From Aestuariispira insulae (GTDB lineage Bacteria; Pseudomonadota; Alphaproteobacteria; UBA8366; Aestuariispiraceae), in the NCBI RefSeq assembly GCF_003385955.1, contig NZ_QRDW01000001.1, positions 186,001-250,000 on the forward strand: a stretch of 64,000 bases of DNA. The letters run 5' to 3'. Position numbers and translations under genes: made by a program. The notes beneath the pieces are model-generated. The model was not told the DNA's origin, did no database searches, and saw nothing but the letters and a program-made list of their open reading frames with translations. Positions 28,983 through 37,349 of this stretch are shown piece by piece; the first letter of the stretch is position 1; every line of letters starts with the position of its first letter.

Positions 28983-31433
28983 TCACGCCACCGGTGCTTC
29001 CAGTTCCACCATCTGCCATTGATGGATCTTTGCGGTAAGATCAGCAACGCTCATGGGCCGTCCCAACAGGAACCCCTGTGCAATGTCACAGCCGTGCTTT
29101 TTCAGATGGGCCAACTGCCCCTCCTCCTCCACGCCTTCAGCAATGACCTTCAGATCCAGGCTTTGCGCCATGGCGATGATCGCAGATACCAGGGCCGCGC
29201 TTTGGCTGTCATGGGTGACATCCTTCACAAACGCCCGGTCAATCTTCAGCACGTCAAACGGATAGCGCTTCAGATAGCTCAGCGATGAATAACCCGTACC
29301 AAAATCATCGATCGACAGGCTGACACCCGCCTTGGCAAGGCGTCGCAAAATCCCAGCTGTTTCCGGATCATCCAACATCAACAGCCGTTCAGTGATTTCA
29401 AGTTCCAGATATTCCGGGACAATCCCTTGTGACGCGATGATGCCCAGGACTTTTTCATCGAAATGACCATCCTTGAATTGCCGGGCGGAGATATTCACCG
29501 CGACCTTCACCGGACGCTGCAGGCGATACATGATTTCCTTTACATCCGCACAGGCCCGGCGAAGCACCTGATCCCCAATATCCTTGATCAGGCCGGTTTC
29601 TTCAGCCACCGGAATAAACTGATCCGGCGCGATCCAGCCTTCTTTCGGATGGTTCCAGCGAATAAGCGCTTCCAACGTCACGAGATTGCCAGTCGCAATG
29701 TCAAACAACGGCTGATAATGAACGCTCAATTCGTCATTGGCGATGGCTTTACGCAGCTTCGTGACCATCTCAAGCCGCTGCAATGCCGCTTCATTCATAT
29801 GGGCCTTGAAGAAACGATATGTGTTCCGGCCGTCTTTTTTGGCAAGAAACAAGGCCGCATCAGCATTTTTCAGCAGACTGTGCGCATCCGTGCCGTCATC
29901 GGGGGCAATGGAAACACCAATACTGGCCGTGACATATATTTCCTGCTCGTCGATGACAAAGGGGGCTTCAATTGCTTCCAGGATCCGGCTTGCCACCTTG
30001 TCAGCCAGTTTCGCTGTGTTGATCGCTGGCAGGATCACCAGGAATTCATCCCCGCCAAGCCTGGCCAGTGTCGCGGTTTTATCCAGCGTCTGCTTGATGC
30101 GGAACGCGGTTTCCCGGATCAACAAATCCCCACTGTGATGACCCAAAGTATCATTCACGGCGTTGAACTGATCCAGGTCAACAATCATGACCGCCACATT
30201 GGTCTGCTGGGAATTTCGGATCTCCAGGGCCTGGCCAAGCCGTTCCATGGCCATCAGCCGATTGGGAAATCCGGTCAGGTCATCGTAATTCGCCTGCCGT
30301 TCCAGCTGGGCCTCATACTCCTTGCGGACAGAGATATCTTCCTGAACGCTCATGAAATGGGTGATGCGCCCATCCTTCTTGATCGGCGAAATTGCCGCTT
30401 CGACCCAATAATATTCGCCATTTTTCTTGCGATTATGGAACTCGCCGCGCCAGGACTCGCCATTGTTGATGGTCTGCCAAATATTGGGGCCGTTCTGATT
30501 CTGCGGATCATCGGAACGCAATATGCGGGTGTTTTGCCCTAACACATCATCAGGCTCATAGCCGCTCAACTCACAAAACCGCCGGTTTACATATTCAATA
30601 CGTCCCGACAGATCGGTGATGATGGTCGCAGCAGAGCTTTGCTCCACGGCATTGGATAGCTTCCAGAGCTTTTCATTGGTTTCCCTCTGGCCAGTCAGGT
30701 CGTTCAGGACCGCATAATATCTGCGCCGGCCACGGACCCTGGCAGCACGAACCGACAGTTGTAATGGAAACACCGAACCATCCCCGCGGCGGCCTGAAAC
30801 TTCCGTTTTTAAGTACTTACCGGAGCCACCGGCAAGGATCAGGTCTCCGAGCATCTGGGAAACTGTCTGTTTTTCCGGTTCGGACAACAAGACATTGAAA
30901 GGCGCCCCTTTCAATTCGTTTCGATCATACCCAAAAATCTGTTCGGCCGATTTGTTGAACCGCACAATCCTAAGACTGTCATTCAGCATGACAATGCCGT
31001 CAGCAATATTTTCAAGGATCGCGTCTTGTGTCCAAAGGGTCTCCTTGAATATGGCAATGGAGACGGCAACCACCCAAACAACCGCGACCGCCGTCGCAAG
31101 ATAAGGCCATTCGACACCATGGCCCGCCGTGCCGTCTTTAAGCAAAGCGCCCGAAACACCAAGCAAGGTAACACCCGTTGAAACGATGAAAAGATCAGCC
31201 CGGTCCTTGGATTTCATCACAAACAGGAGCGACAACAGATAGAGGCTGTCCATATGATGGCCGGTGACAACAAAGACATCCAATCCCGTCACTAACAGGA
31301 TGAACAAGGCCGAGACAGCCAATCGCCCAAGCCGCACAAGGATCATATTGCCACGGGCGGAATCACCATCCGAAACAGAATTGGTTTCAATTGCCGGTTC
31401 CGTGATGACAGCCAAAGAATCAGACGCCTGCAT
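28983..31433 (-). CDS. membrane-bound PAS-PAS-GGDEF-EAL protein (c-di-GMP turnover)
   Basis: It has 816 residues. Several N-terminal membrane helices (about 33-130), two PAS/PAC domains (about 135-260 and 265-385; the second has EYVNRRFCELSGYEPDDVLG), a GGDEF domain with intact catalytic site (LARLGGDEFLVI) and a C-terminal EAL domain with EALIRWNHP, EITERLLML and DDFGTGYSSLSYLKRYPFD. Both cyclase and phosphodiesterase motifs look complete. The inhibitory RxxD site before GGDEF is absent (KTAT in its place). Net activity is not predictable. It probably senses redox, light or small molecules and controls motility or attachment. Confidence 0.93.
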   Translation of the reverse strand: MQASDSLAVITEPAIETNSVSDGDSARGNMILVRLGRLAVSALFILLVTGLDVFVVTGHHMDSLYLLSLLFVMKSKDRADLFIVSTGVTLLGVSGALLKDGTAGHGVEWPYLATAVAVVWVVAVSIAIFKETLWTQDAILENIADGIVMLNDSLRIVRFNKSAEQIFGYDRNELKGAPFNVLLSEPEKQTVSQMLGDLILAGGSGKYLKTEVSGRRGDGSVFPLQLSVRAARVRGRRRYYAVLNDLTGQRETNEKLWKLSNAVEQSSAATIITDLSGRIEYVNRRFCELSGYEPDDVLGQNTRILRSDDPQNQNGPNIWQTINNGESWRGEFHNRKKNGEYYWVEAAISPIKKDGRITHFMSVQEDISVRKEYEAQLERQANYDDLTGFPNRLMAMERLGQALEIRNSQQTNVAVMIVDLDQFNAVNDTLGHHSGDLLIRETAFRIKQTLDKTATLARLGGDEFLVILPAINTAKLADKVASRILEAIEAPFVIDEQEIYVTASIGVSIAPDDGTDAHSLLKNADAALFLAKKDGRNTYRFFKAHMNEAALQRLEMVTKLRKAIANDELSVHYQPLFDIATGNLVTLEALIRWNHPKEGWIAPDQFIPVAEETGLIKDIGDQVLRRACADVKEIMYRLQRPVKVAVNISARQFKDGHFDEKVLGIIASQGIVPEYLELEITERLLMLDDPETAGILRRLAKAGVSLSIDDFGTGYSSLSYLKRYPFDVLKIDRAFVKDVTHDSQSAALVSAIIAMAQSLDLKVIAEGVEEEGQLAHLKKHGCDIAQGFLLGRPMSVADLTAKIHQWQMVELEAPVA

Positions 31434-31736
31434 AACCCATTACTTCTTTTCTAAATCTGACGGCCGTTTGCACCAATAACGGCCTCCCCCACAAAAAAAC
31501 ACGGCGCGAAGCGCAGCTGTTTGGATCAGTCGGGCAAAGCGCACCATGACCCAGATCAATTTCCAAGATTGAATGCTTCGGCCCCAATGAATCGTCAAAA
31601 CACCCCCTACTCAGTCTCTGACATAACCATGCGTTTAACCGGTTGCAAATTATTCCCGATTTTAGATAGCTCGACAATATCATTCGGAACGGCAAGAATG
31701 GACTCTTCAAAACCGTTACCAAAGCTTTGATTTTCC
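31434..31736. other. 303-bp divergent intergenic region
   Basis: The region lies between the divergent GGDEF-EAL and DUF599 genes. It holds a short inverted repeat GGCCGT-N13-ACGGCC (31456-31480 area) near the GGDEF start and an FNR-like half-matching box at 31546-31559. I see no ORF with a ribosome site, no RNA gene and no repeat family. Confidence 0.6.
31546..31559 (-). promoter_or_regulatory. FNR/Anr-like box
   Basis: On the minus strand TTGATCTGGGTCAT, against TTGAT-N4-ATCAA. The TTGA-N6-TCAA core has one mismatch at the end. It lies 113 bp upstream of the GGDEF-EAL start and 178 bp upstream of the DUF599 start. This is a weak by-eye match. Confidence 0.25.
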
Positions 31737-32441
31737 ATGTCCGATTTCCCAATGCCCTATCAGATTCTCTCCATCCTGGATTGGGTCTGCATGCTGTATT
31801 TCATGGCTCTATGGGTGCTCTACACCCTCTTTGCAGATCATAGCCAATGGGCGCGCAAAAGCCTGACCACCCGTATGAACCAATATCGTGAGATGTGGAT
31901 GGTGCAGATGGTAAAGCGCGACATGAAGATGATCGACACCACCATTCTCGGCAATTTGATGACTGGCATCGCCTTTTTTGCTTCCACCGCAATGCTGATC
32001 CTGGGCGGTACTGTCGCCTTGCTGTCAAACAGCAGCGACGTCTCCCAGGCGATCAGCCATCTGCCTTTCTCCACCGGCAATACAACCGCCCAATGGGAGT
32101 TTAAGGTGCTCTTCCTGGCGCTGATATTCGTCTATGCCTTTTTCAAATTTGCCTGGGCCTTCCGACTGACCAACTATTGCAATATCATGGTCGGCAGCTC
32201 CCCCAGCCCCGAGGCCCCTTGGGATGAGCTTGAAAAGCATGCCCGGCGTGCCGCAAAAGTGAGCCGCCGATCCGGCTATCATTTCAATCACGGTTTGCGC
32301 GCCTATTTCTTTGGATCCGCAGCCTTAGCCTGGTTTTTCAATCCGGTACTGATGATCGCGGCCGCAACTTTGGTGGTTTATGTTCTCTACCGGCGGGAAT
32401 TCAGTTCAAACGCTCTGCTGGCCCTGAAGGACGACGAATAG
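31737..32441 (+). CDS. DUF599-family inner-membrane protein
   Basis: This 234-residue protein shows the DUF599 pattern: an N-terminal helix (about 8-30), a basic stretch MNQYREMWMVQMVKRDMKMIDT, a helix after DTTILGNLMTGIAFFASTAM, a third over KVLFLALIFVYAFFKFAWAFRL, and a fourth near the C-terminus. NHGLRAYFFGSAALAWFFNP is a conserved family segment. Function is unknown. There is no clear ribosome site in front of the ATG. It converges on the arginase gene across a shared terminator. Confidence 0.88.
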   Translation: MSDFPMPYQILSILDWVCMLYFMALWVLYTLFADHSQWARKSLTTRMNQYREMWMVQMVKRDMKMIDTTILGNLMTGIAFFASTAMLILGGTVALLSNSSDVSQAISHLPFSTGNTTAQWEFKVLFLALIFVYAFFKFAWAFRLTNYCNIMVGSSPSPEAPWDELEKHARRAAKVSRRSGYHFNHGLRAYFFGSAALAWFFNPVLMIAAATLVVYVLYRREFSSNALLALKDDE

Positions 32442-32445
32442 GCAT

Positions 32446-32480
32446 AAAAAAAGCGGGACCCGTTTTAAGATCCCGCTTCC
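32446..32480 (-). terminator. shared terminator between DUF599 and arginase genes
   Basis: The stem AAGCGGGA (32451-32458) pairs with TCCCGCTT (32471-32478), with a 12-nt loop. It is followed on the minus strand by a run of T, so it acts best for the arginase gene, and by CTTCC on the plus strand. Confidence 0.8.
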
Positions 32481-32505
32481 GAACCACATTTGGTTGGTGA
32501 CTGAG

Positions 32506-33468
32506 TCAAAGGCTGTATTTCCGGTTTGAATGAGTACGGGCCAGGGTCTGCTCACCAAACAGGCTCGATACCAGTTCCACCGCCAGTTCCGCCGTCATGT
32601 TCCCGCGATCAAAAGCCGGGTTCAATTCCATGATATCCAGGGAGCAGGTCAGGCCGGAATCATAAATCATCTCCATGCAGAGCTGTGCCTCTCTGTAATT
32701 GGGGCCACCCGGCACGGTGGTCGGTACGCCCGGCGCAATGCTGGGGTCCAGGAAATCCACATCAAAGCTGACATGCATATGGCCGCCGGCCTCTGCAGCT
32801 TTGGCCAGCGCCATATCCATCACCCGGCGCATGCCATGTTCGTCGATCTGGCGCATGTCATAAACTGTGAGCCCATTTTCCGCGACCAATTCCTTTTCCG
32901 CCGCGTCAACGGAGCGGATCCCCACCTGTATCACATTCGTTGGATCAAGGATCGGTACCGCATGCCCCAGACCGGTCAATTCCTTTGGGCCATGCCCGGC
33001 CAGGCAGGCAATAGGCATGCCATGGATATTGCCGGAAGGCGACGTATCCGGGGTATTGAAATCCGCATGGGCGTCCAGCCACAGGACAGACAGTGATTTC
33101 CCCGCTTCATGACAGTGCTTTGCAACCCCGGCTATTGATCCCACTGCCAGGCAATGATCGCCCCCCATCAGGATCGGAAAATCACCATCTTTAAGGGCTT
33201 CATACATCGCATCGCGTACTAAACCATTCCAGGCCGCAACCTCTTTCAGATTCCGATAGCCATTAACCGGTTTTTCCTCCGGATTAAGTGGCCCGATCAG
33301 GTCTCCGCGATCCACCACTTCCATCCCAAGCCCGCGCAACATTTTATGCAGCCCCGCCACACGCAGGGCTTCGGGTCCCATGGAACTGCCGCGTCGTCCC
33401 GCACCAACATCGGTGGGGGCGCCAATCAAAGAGACACGTTCAGGCGCGGTTTTTTGAGATTTGCTCAT
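32506..33468 (-). CDS. rocF: arginase
   Basis: This manganese enzyme splits arginine to ornithine and urea. From the ATG at 33468 ([20 protein letters not shown]) it has 320 residues. Signatures are [43 protein letters not shown] and [22 protein letters not shown], with all expected metal-binding His and Asp residues visible. An in-frame start at 33543 would add an odd hydrophobic stretch and is not favoured. No urease, transporter or regulator is adjacent. Confidence 0.94.
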   Translation of the reverse strand: [320 protein letters not shown]

Positions 33469-33572
33469 GGTCGAATCGTTCCAGAAAACTGTTGAAAACA
33501 GAGAATACACGATCTGTTTAACAGATGGAATTATCAGCCACAATTAGGGTTTAGATAATAGCAAAGAGGAAC

Positions 33573-33599
33573 AAAAAACCGCAGAATATGCGGTTTTCC
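33573..33599 (-). terminator. terminator of the unrecognised gene 33602-34396
   Basis: The stem AAAACCGCA (33575-33583) with TGCGGTTTT (33589-33597) has a 5-nt loop. The minus-strand reading continues TTGTTCC, giving a T-rich end right behind the stop codon at 33602. Confidence 0.75.
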
Positions 33600-33601
33600 A
33601 G

Positions 33602-34396
33602 TCAGGATTTGAGAATAACTTTCGGGTCGACCCGCGACATGGGCACCACCGCCTCCATCGCAACCTTCACCCCGACATAGGGAGACAGCATTTCCTGCTG
33701 TTCACGGATGATTCGGCCAATAGCAAAAGCAGGCACCAAGGCGAAACCGGCAGAAGCCACCCCAAGATCTTCCATCAATGCCCGGGCCTGCCCCCAATGC
33801 TGCTGCAACGCCTCTATGGGCAATTCGTCCGGCAGATGACTTTGCGGAAGTTTCGGCACACCATAAACAGCTGTTCCCATAGCAGCCGCTGACCGGCGCA
33901 CCATATCCTCAAGATCGAGCAATTCTCCGCCGATATCGCGCAGTGGGCGAGACACCAGGGACCAAACGGATAGCGCACCGGAACAGGCATCTCCGAACAA
34001 AGCCTCATTTAACTTGTCGCCAGTAAAGAAACGTTCCTCATTTTCGGTTTTAATGGTGATGAACAGCGTCTCTTCAGTCTCGCTGCCATTGTCGATCAAA
34101 TTCTCGCGCAGGCCGACCTGACAGCCAAACCCCGCCAATGCCCCAAGGGCATTCAGCAGGTTTTCGGTACGGTCCGCCTCTATTTTCCGATAATGACTGC
34201 GGATCATGTCGATCAATGCGCTGCAGGCCTGTTCCTCGTCGGCTTCTTCCGGGCCGGGCGCGGCTGTCTCATTCGCAGGTGGGTTTTTTAAGGCATCCTT
34301 ACAGGTGCCATCCGGACCGATGGAATCCCGGTCTTTTGCCGATTGTGCAAAACCGTCCCGATTCTTCTTCCGGCCAAAAACTCCATGCCCAAACAT
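33602..34396 (-). CDS. protein of unknown function
   Basis: A 264-residue soluble protein with no signal peptide or membrane helix. The N-terminal 50 residues are polar and probably disordered (GRKKNRDGFAQSAKDRDS). The rest is a compact domain with ACSALIDMIRSHYRKIEADR, GALAGFGCQVGLRENLI, LFITIKTENEERFFTGDKLNEALFG, AAAMGTAVYGVPKLPQSH and a C-terminal FALVPAFAIGRIIREQQ. I do not recognise the family. It is a single-gene unit: GAGGGG six bases before the ATG, its own terminator, and a perfect CRP-type palindrome 79 bp upstream, so it is probably cAMP- or Crp/Fnr-controlled. Confidence 0.8.
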   Translation of the reverse strand: MFGHGVFGRKKNRDGFAQSAKDRDSIGPDGTCKDALKNPPANETAAPGPEEADEEQACSALIDMIRSHYRKIEADRTENLLNALGALAGFGCQVGLRENLIDNGSETEETLFITIKTENEERFFTGDKLNEALFGDACSGALSVWSLVSRPLRDIGGELLDLEDMVRRSAAAMGTAVYGVPKLPQSHLPDELPIEALQQHWGQARALMEDLGVASAGFALVPAFAIGRIIREQQEMLSPYVGVKVAMEAVVPMSRVDPKVILKS

Positions 34397-34474
34397 ATCA
34401 GCCCCTCACATCTCACGTCATAACGGTTACCATCCTGCTGCCAATCATACCTATCATTTTACGAGATCCAGGGA

Positions 34475-34492
34475 CTGTGACAAGCGTCACAG
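34475..34492. promoter_or_regulatory. perfect CRP-type palindrome
   Basis: CTGTGAC-AAGC-GTCACAG is an 18-bp perfect inverted repeat containing TGTGA-N6-TCACA, the exact CRP core. It lies 79 bp upstream of the unknown gene at 34396. A possible -10 (TATGAT) is at 34449-34444 on the minus strand, placing the site about 47 bp upstream of the inferred start of RNA. Confidence 0.6.
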
Positions 34493-34595
34493 AAATGTGA
34501 ATAATTTTATTAATATCAATGACTTCGCAAGTAAATTGCATGCAAATTATGATAAAATGCATACCATTGCCACTTTCGCCAGACAAGAGAGAACC

Positions 34596-35627
34596 TTAGC
34601 GACCCGCCTGCCAACGGAACAGCAGGTCCAGCACTGTTTCAACGGCCTCCCGGCCCACATCAAGATGGGTTACCCAGCGCTGTTTTCCATAAAGCTCGGT
34701 ATAGCCGATCCCGGCCTCAGCCAAATGGGTGGAGAGATCCGAGGCAATTTCCGGCGCGACATCGACAAACAAAATATTGCTGTCGGGCAGCCCGGCCGTC
34801 AGCCCGTCAATGGTATTGAGCCCCTCTGCCAGCAAACGCGCGTTGGCATGATCCTCGGCAAGGCGGTCCACATTATGTTCCAGAGCATAGAGACCGGCCG
34901 CTGCCAGAATGCCGACCTGTCGCAAGCCGCCGCCCAGCATTTTCCGGATACGCCGCCCCCTGGCAATAAACGCCCCCTCACCCACCAGGACAGATCCAAT
35001 GGGCGCGCCTAGCCCCTTTGACAGACAAATGGAAACACTATCAAACGGGTCTGCAAGCGTTGAGATAGGCAAACCGAGTGCGGTCACCGCATTAAAGGCG
35101 CGCGCGCCATCCAAATGGCATCTCAGCCCCTCAGAACGGGCCAGGCTGGTTGCCGCAGTAATATAGTCCATGCCCAAAACCTTACCGCCAATGGTATTTT
35201 CCAGGGCCAACAGACTGGTCATGGCAAAATGCGGATCATCAGGCTTGATCGCGGCCTTGATATCCGACAGGGCAATGGATCCGTCTGGCTGATTTTCGAT
35301 CGGCTGGGGCTGGATGCTGCCCAGAACCGCGGCACCGCCACCCTCCCAGCGATAACAATGCGCCTGCTGCCCTACCAGGTATTCCTCCCCGCGCCCGCAA
35401 TGAGCCATCAATGCCACAAGGTTTGACTGGGTTCCGGAGGTCACAAATAACCCATCTTCCTTCCCCAAACTTTTCGCCATGGCCATTTCAAGCCTCCGGA
35501 CGGTTGGATCATCCCCGAAAACATCATCCCCGACTTCTGCTTCAGCCATGGCCTGACGCATGCCAGCAGACGGCCTTGTCACGGTGTCGCTCCTGAAATC
35601 GAATTTGTAAGTTTTCATCTGGCCCAT
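34596..35627 (-). CDS. low-specificity L-threonine aldolase / beta-eliminating lyase family
   Basis: A PLP enzyme splitting threonine or allo-threonine to glycine and acetaldehyde. From the ATG at 35627 (MGQMKTYKFDFRSDTVTRPS) it has 343 residues; GGAGG nine bases upstream decides this start over 35732. Motifs are DDVFGDDPTVRRLE, LFVTSGTQSNLVALMAHCGRG, LENTIGGKVL, HLDGARAFNA and the PLP lysine in SICLSKGLGAPIGSVLVG. LysE and GST genes lie upstream on the same strand, 105 bp away. Confidence 0.92.
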   Translation of the reverse strand: MGQMKTYKFDFRSDTVTRPSAGMRQAMAEAEVGDDVFGDDPTVRRLEMAMAKSLGKEDGLFVTSGTQSNLVALMAHCGRGEEYLVGQQAHCYRWEGGGAAVLGSIQPQPIENQPDGSIALSDIKAAIKPDDPHFAMTSLLALENTIGGKVLGMDYITAATSLARSEGLRCHLDGARAFNAVTALGLPISTLADPFDSVSICLSKGLGAPIGSVLVGEGAFIARGRRIRKMLGGGLRQVGILAAAGLYALEHNVDRLAEDHANARLLAEGLNTIDGLTAGLPDSNILFVDVAPEIASDLSTHLAEAGIGYTELYGKQRWVTHLDVGREAVETVLDLLFRWQAGR

Positions 35628-35732
35628 TGTCTTCTTCCTCCAACCAACGGCGTCATGTCTCTCGCGGCAATAAGGCCCGAAACGCCCGGCCGAGGCAAAT
35701 GAAGATCCCTCAGGCCGGGCATGAGCAATCAT

Positions 35733-36329
35733 TCACATACCGTTCACCATCCCCATGCCGGCAAAGAGCAGCAAAGCCCCGGCCATCAGATAACGGAAAA
35801 GCAAATCGAACCTTTGACTTTGATCAAACTTTTCCCGGATCACCGCCCCGGCGGCAAGCCAGATCAATTGTGCGCAGAGCGGCGCCAGGACAAAGATGGT
35901 CAAAAAGACCGCCCCTTCCAACAAGGCATCATTCTGCTTTGGAATGACCGACAGCGCTGCAAAGACCAGCATCCAGCTTTTCGGGTTAGCCAATTGAAAC
36001 AGCATCAAAGGCCAGAAGGCCATGGCCGGCATCTTCACAGACCCGTTTTTTCCGCCCATAAAGATTGAGAATGCCATGATTATCAGCAGCAATGCGCCGC
36101 CATAGACCATCAAACGGTCCAGACCAGCAATCAACGCCCCGCCGACCACCCCCAGCCAAACCAGCGCCAGTACCAGAAGGCTGCCGACCTGTATGCCCAG
36201 AACAGCAGCAAACGCACGCGACATACCGCCGCTTGTGCCCACATTCAACAGGACCAGATTGTTAGGACCGGGCGACAGCGTGATCAGCAGCAACAAACCG
36301 GCCAGACCAGACATCCATTCCCAGCTCAT
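35733..36329 (-). CDS. LysE/RhtB-family exporter
   Basis: A 198-residue inner-membrane protein with about six helices and the family opening LAGLLLLITLSPGPNNLVLLN, then GMSRAFAAVLGIQVGSLLV and FQLANPKSWMLVFAALSV. Members export amino acids or their derivatives. The start codon at 36329 overlaps the GST stop (ATGA), so it is co-translated with the GST. The divergent LysR-type gene probably controls both. Confidence 0.9.
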   Translation of the reverse strand: MSWEWMSGLAGLLLLITLSPGPNNLVLLNVGTSGGMSRAFAAVLGIQVGSLLVLALVWLGVVGGALIAGLDRLMVYGGALLLIIMAFSIFMGGKNGSVKMPAMAFWPLMLFQLANPKSWMLVFAALSVIPKQNDALLEGAVFLTIFVLAPLCAQLIWLAAGAVIREKFDQSQRFDLLFRYLMAGALLLFAGMGMVNGM

Positions 36330-37249
36330 GGCAGTTGCCACCAATCGGCCAGCGGCAGAACCGGTACAATGGCCGGTTGGGCATGACGGGTGTCATTGGC
36401 ATAGCTGGCTCTGCAGATGGCCCCCCAATCAACAGTGTCGGAAACACCAGGCATCTGATAGATCCTGCGCGCCCAGCGCCAAAGTCGCGGATAATCGACC
36501 AAACGCTTCAAACAGCATCGGTGGAGAATATAATAAACCGGATCAAACCGGACCAACGTCACAAAAAGCTGCAGATCAGCATAGGATAGGGCCTTACCCA
36601 TAAGGAATGAATGATCGCCGAGCCGCTCTTCCAATTCATCCATCATGGTGAAAACCTCTACCACAGCTTCATCATAAGCCTCCTGGCTTTCCGCAAAACC
36701 AGCACGGTAGACACCATTATTGAGCGCCTCATGCATGCGCAGCTGCAATTCTTCCTGCGCCGCTGCCGTTGGTGTCGGGAACAGTCTTCCCCGCCCTCCC
36801 AAAGCAGCAAGGAAGGCGACAATCTGAGAAGATTCGTTACTGACGATCCTGCAGGTTTCGCGATCCCACAGAACCGGCACCGTTGAACGGCCGGTATAGG
36901 CAGGCTCAGAGAGGCTGTATAGCTGGTGCAGATGCCGGGCGGTGTTTCTGGTGCCGGGAATAGGCCATTCTTTTCCGCCATCGAGGGCGTAGCCTTCAAC
37001 TCGCGGCCCATGGGCCAGATGGATCGGGATCATCCCCTCCAGCCCTTCAACCGCCCGGACCAGAATACATCGATGCGACCAAGGGCAGCTTGCAGAACCG
37101 ATCAGGACATAGCGCCCCGGCTGATTACGGGCCTGTTTTAGATGTTCACCTTCAATCTCGCCGTCAAAAACACTGACTGGCCGCTGATAGTGTCCATTGA
37201 TATGCAATTGATCCTCATCGCGCCAGCGACCCTTCACTAACATGCCCAT
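36326..37249 (-). CDS. glutathione S-transferase, Xi/omega type (glutathionyl-hydroquinone reductase-like)
   Basis: A 307-residue protein with the layout of YqjG/ECM4. A thioredoxin-like N-terminal domain has the catalytic Cys in GSASCPWSHRCILVRAVEGL. The helical C-terminal domain includes GKALSYADLQLFVTLVRFDPVYYILHRCCLKRL and YPRLWRWARRIYQMPGV. Family enzymes reduce glutathionyl-hydroquinones, releasing the hydroquinone. It overlaps the LysE-type gene by 4 bp and is divergent from a GcvA-like regulator. Confidence 0.9.
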   Translation of the reverse strand: MGMLVKGRWRDEDQLHINGHYQRPVSVFDGEIEGEHLKQARNQPGRYVLIGSASCPWSHRCILVRAVEGLEGMIPIHLAHGPRVEGYALDGGKEWPIPGTRNTARHLHQLYSLSEPAYTGRSTVPVLWDRETCRIVSNESSQIVAFLAALGGRGRLFPTPTAAAQEELQLRMHEALNNGVYRAGFAESQEAYDEAVVEVFTMMDELEERLGDHSFLMGKALSYADLQLFVTLVRFDPVYYILHRCCLKRLVDYPRLWRWARRIYQMPGVSDTVDWGAICRASYANDTRHAQPAIVPVLPLADWWQLP

Positions 37250-37332
37250 GGCTTCTCTCCCTACTGTTCAATGATCGATGGGCAGATTAGCGGAGGCCCT
37301 TTAAAATTAATGGTTCATAATTTGTATTTTTT

Positions 37333-37349
37333 GGTCTATTTATTAGACC
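37333..37349 (+). promoter_or_regulatory. 17-bp perfect inverted repeat touching the LysR start codon
   Basis: GGTCTA-TTTAT-TAGACC ends exactly one base before the ATG at 37350. There is no Shine-Dalgarno-like sequence in the preceding 20 bases. It could be an operator, or as RNA a hairpin hiding the start. Confidence 0.45.

Noticed and set aside
34536-34545. TTGCATGCAA palindrome upstream of the unknown gene
   Set aside because: Only 10 bp, in AT-rich DNA between two genes; weaker than the nearby CRP-type site.
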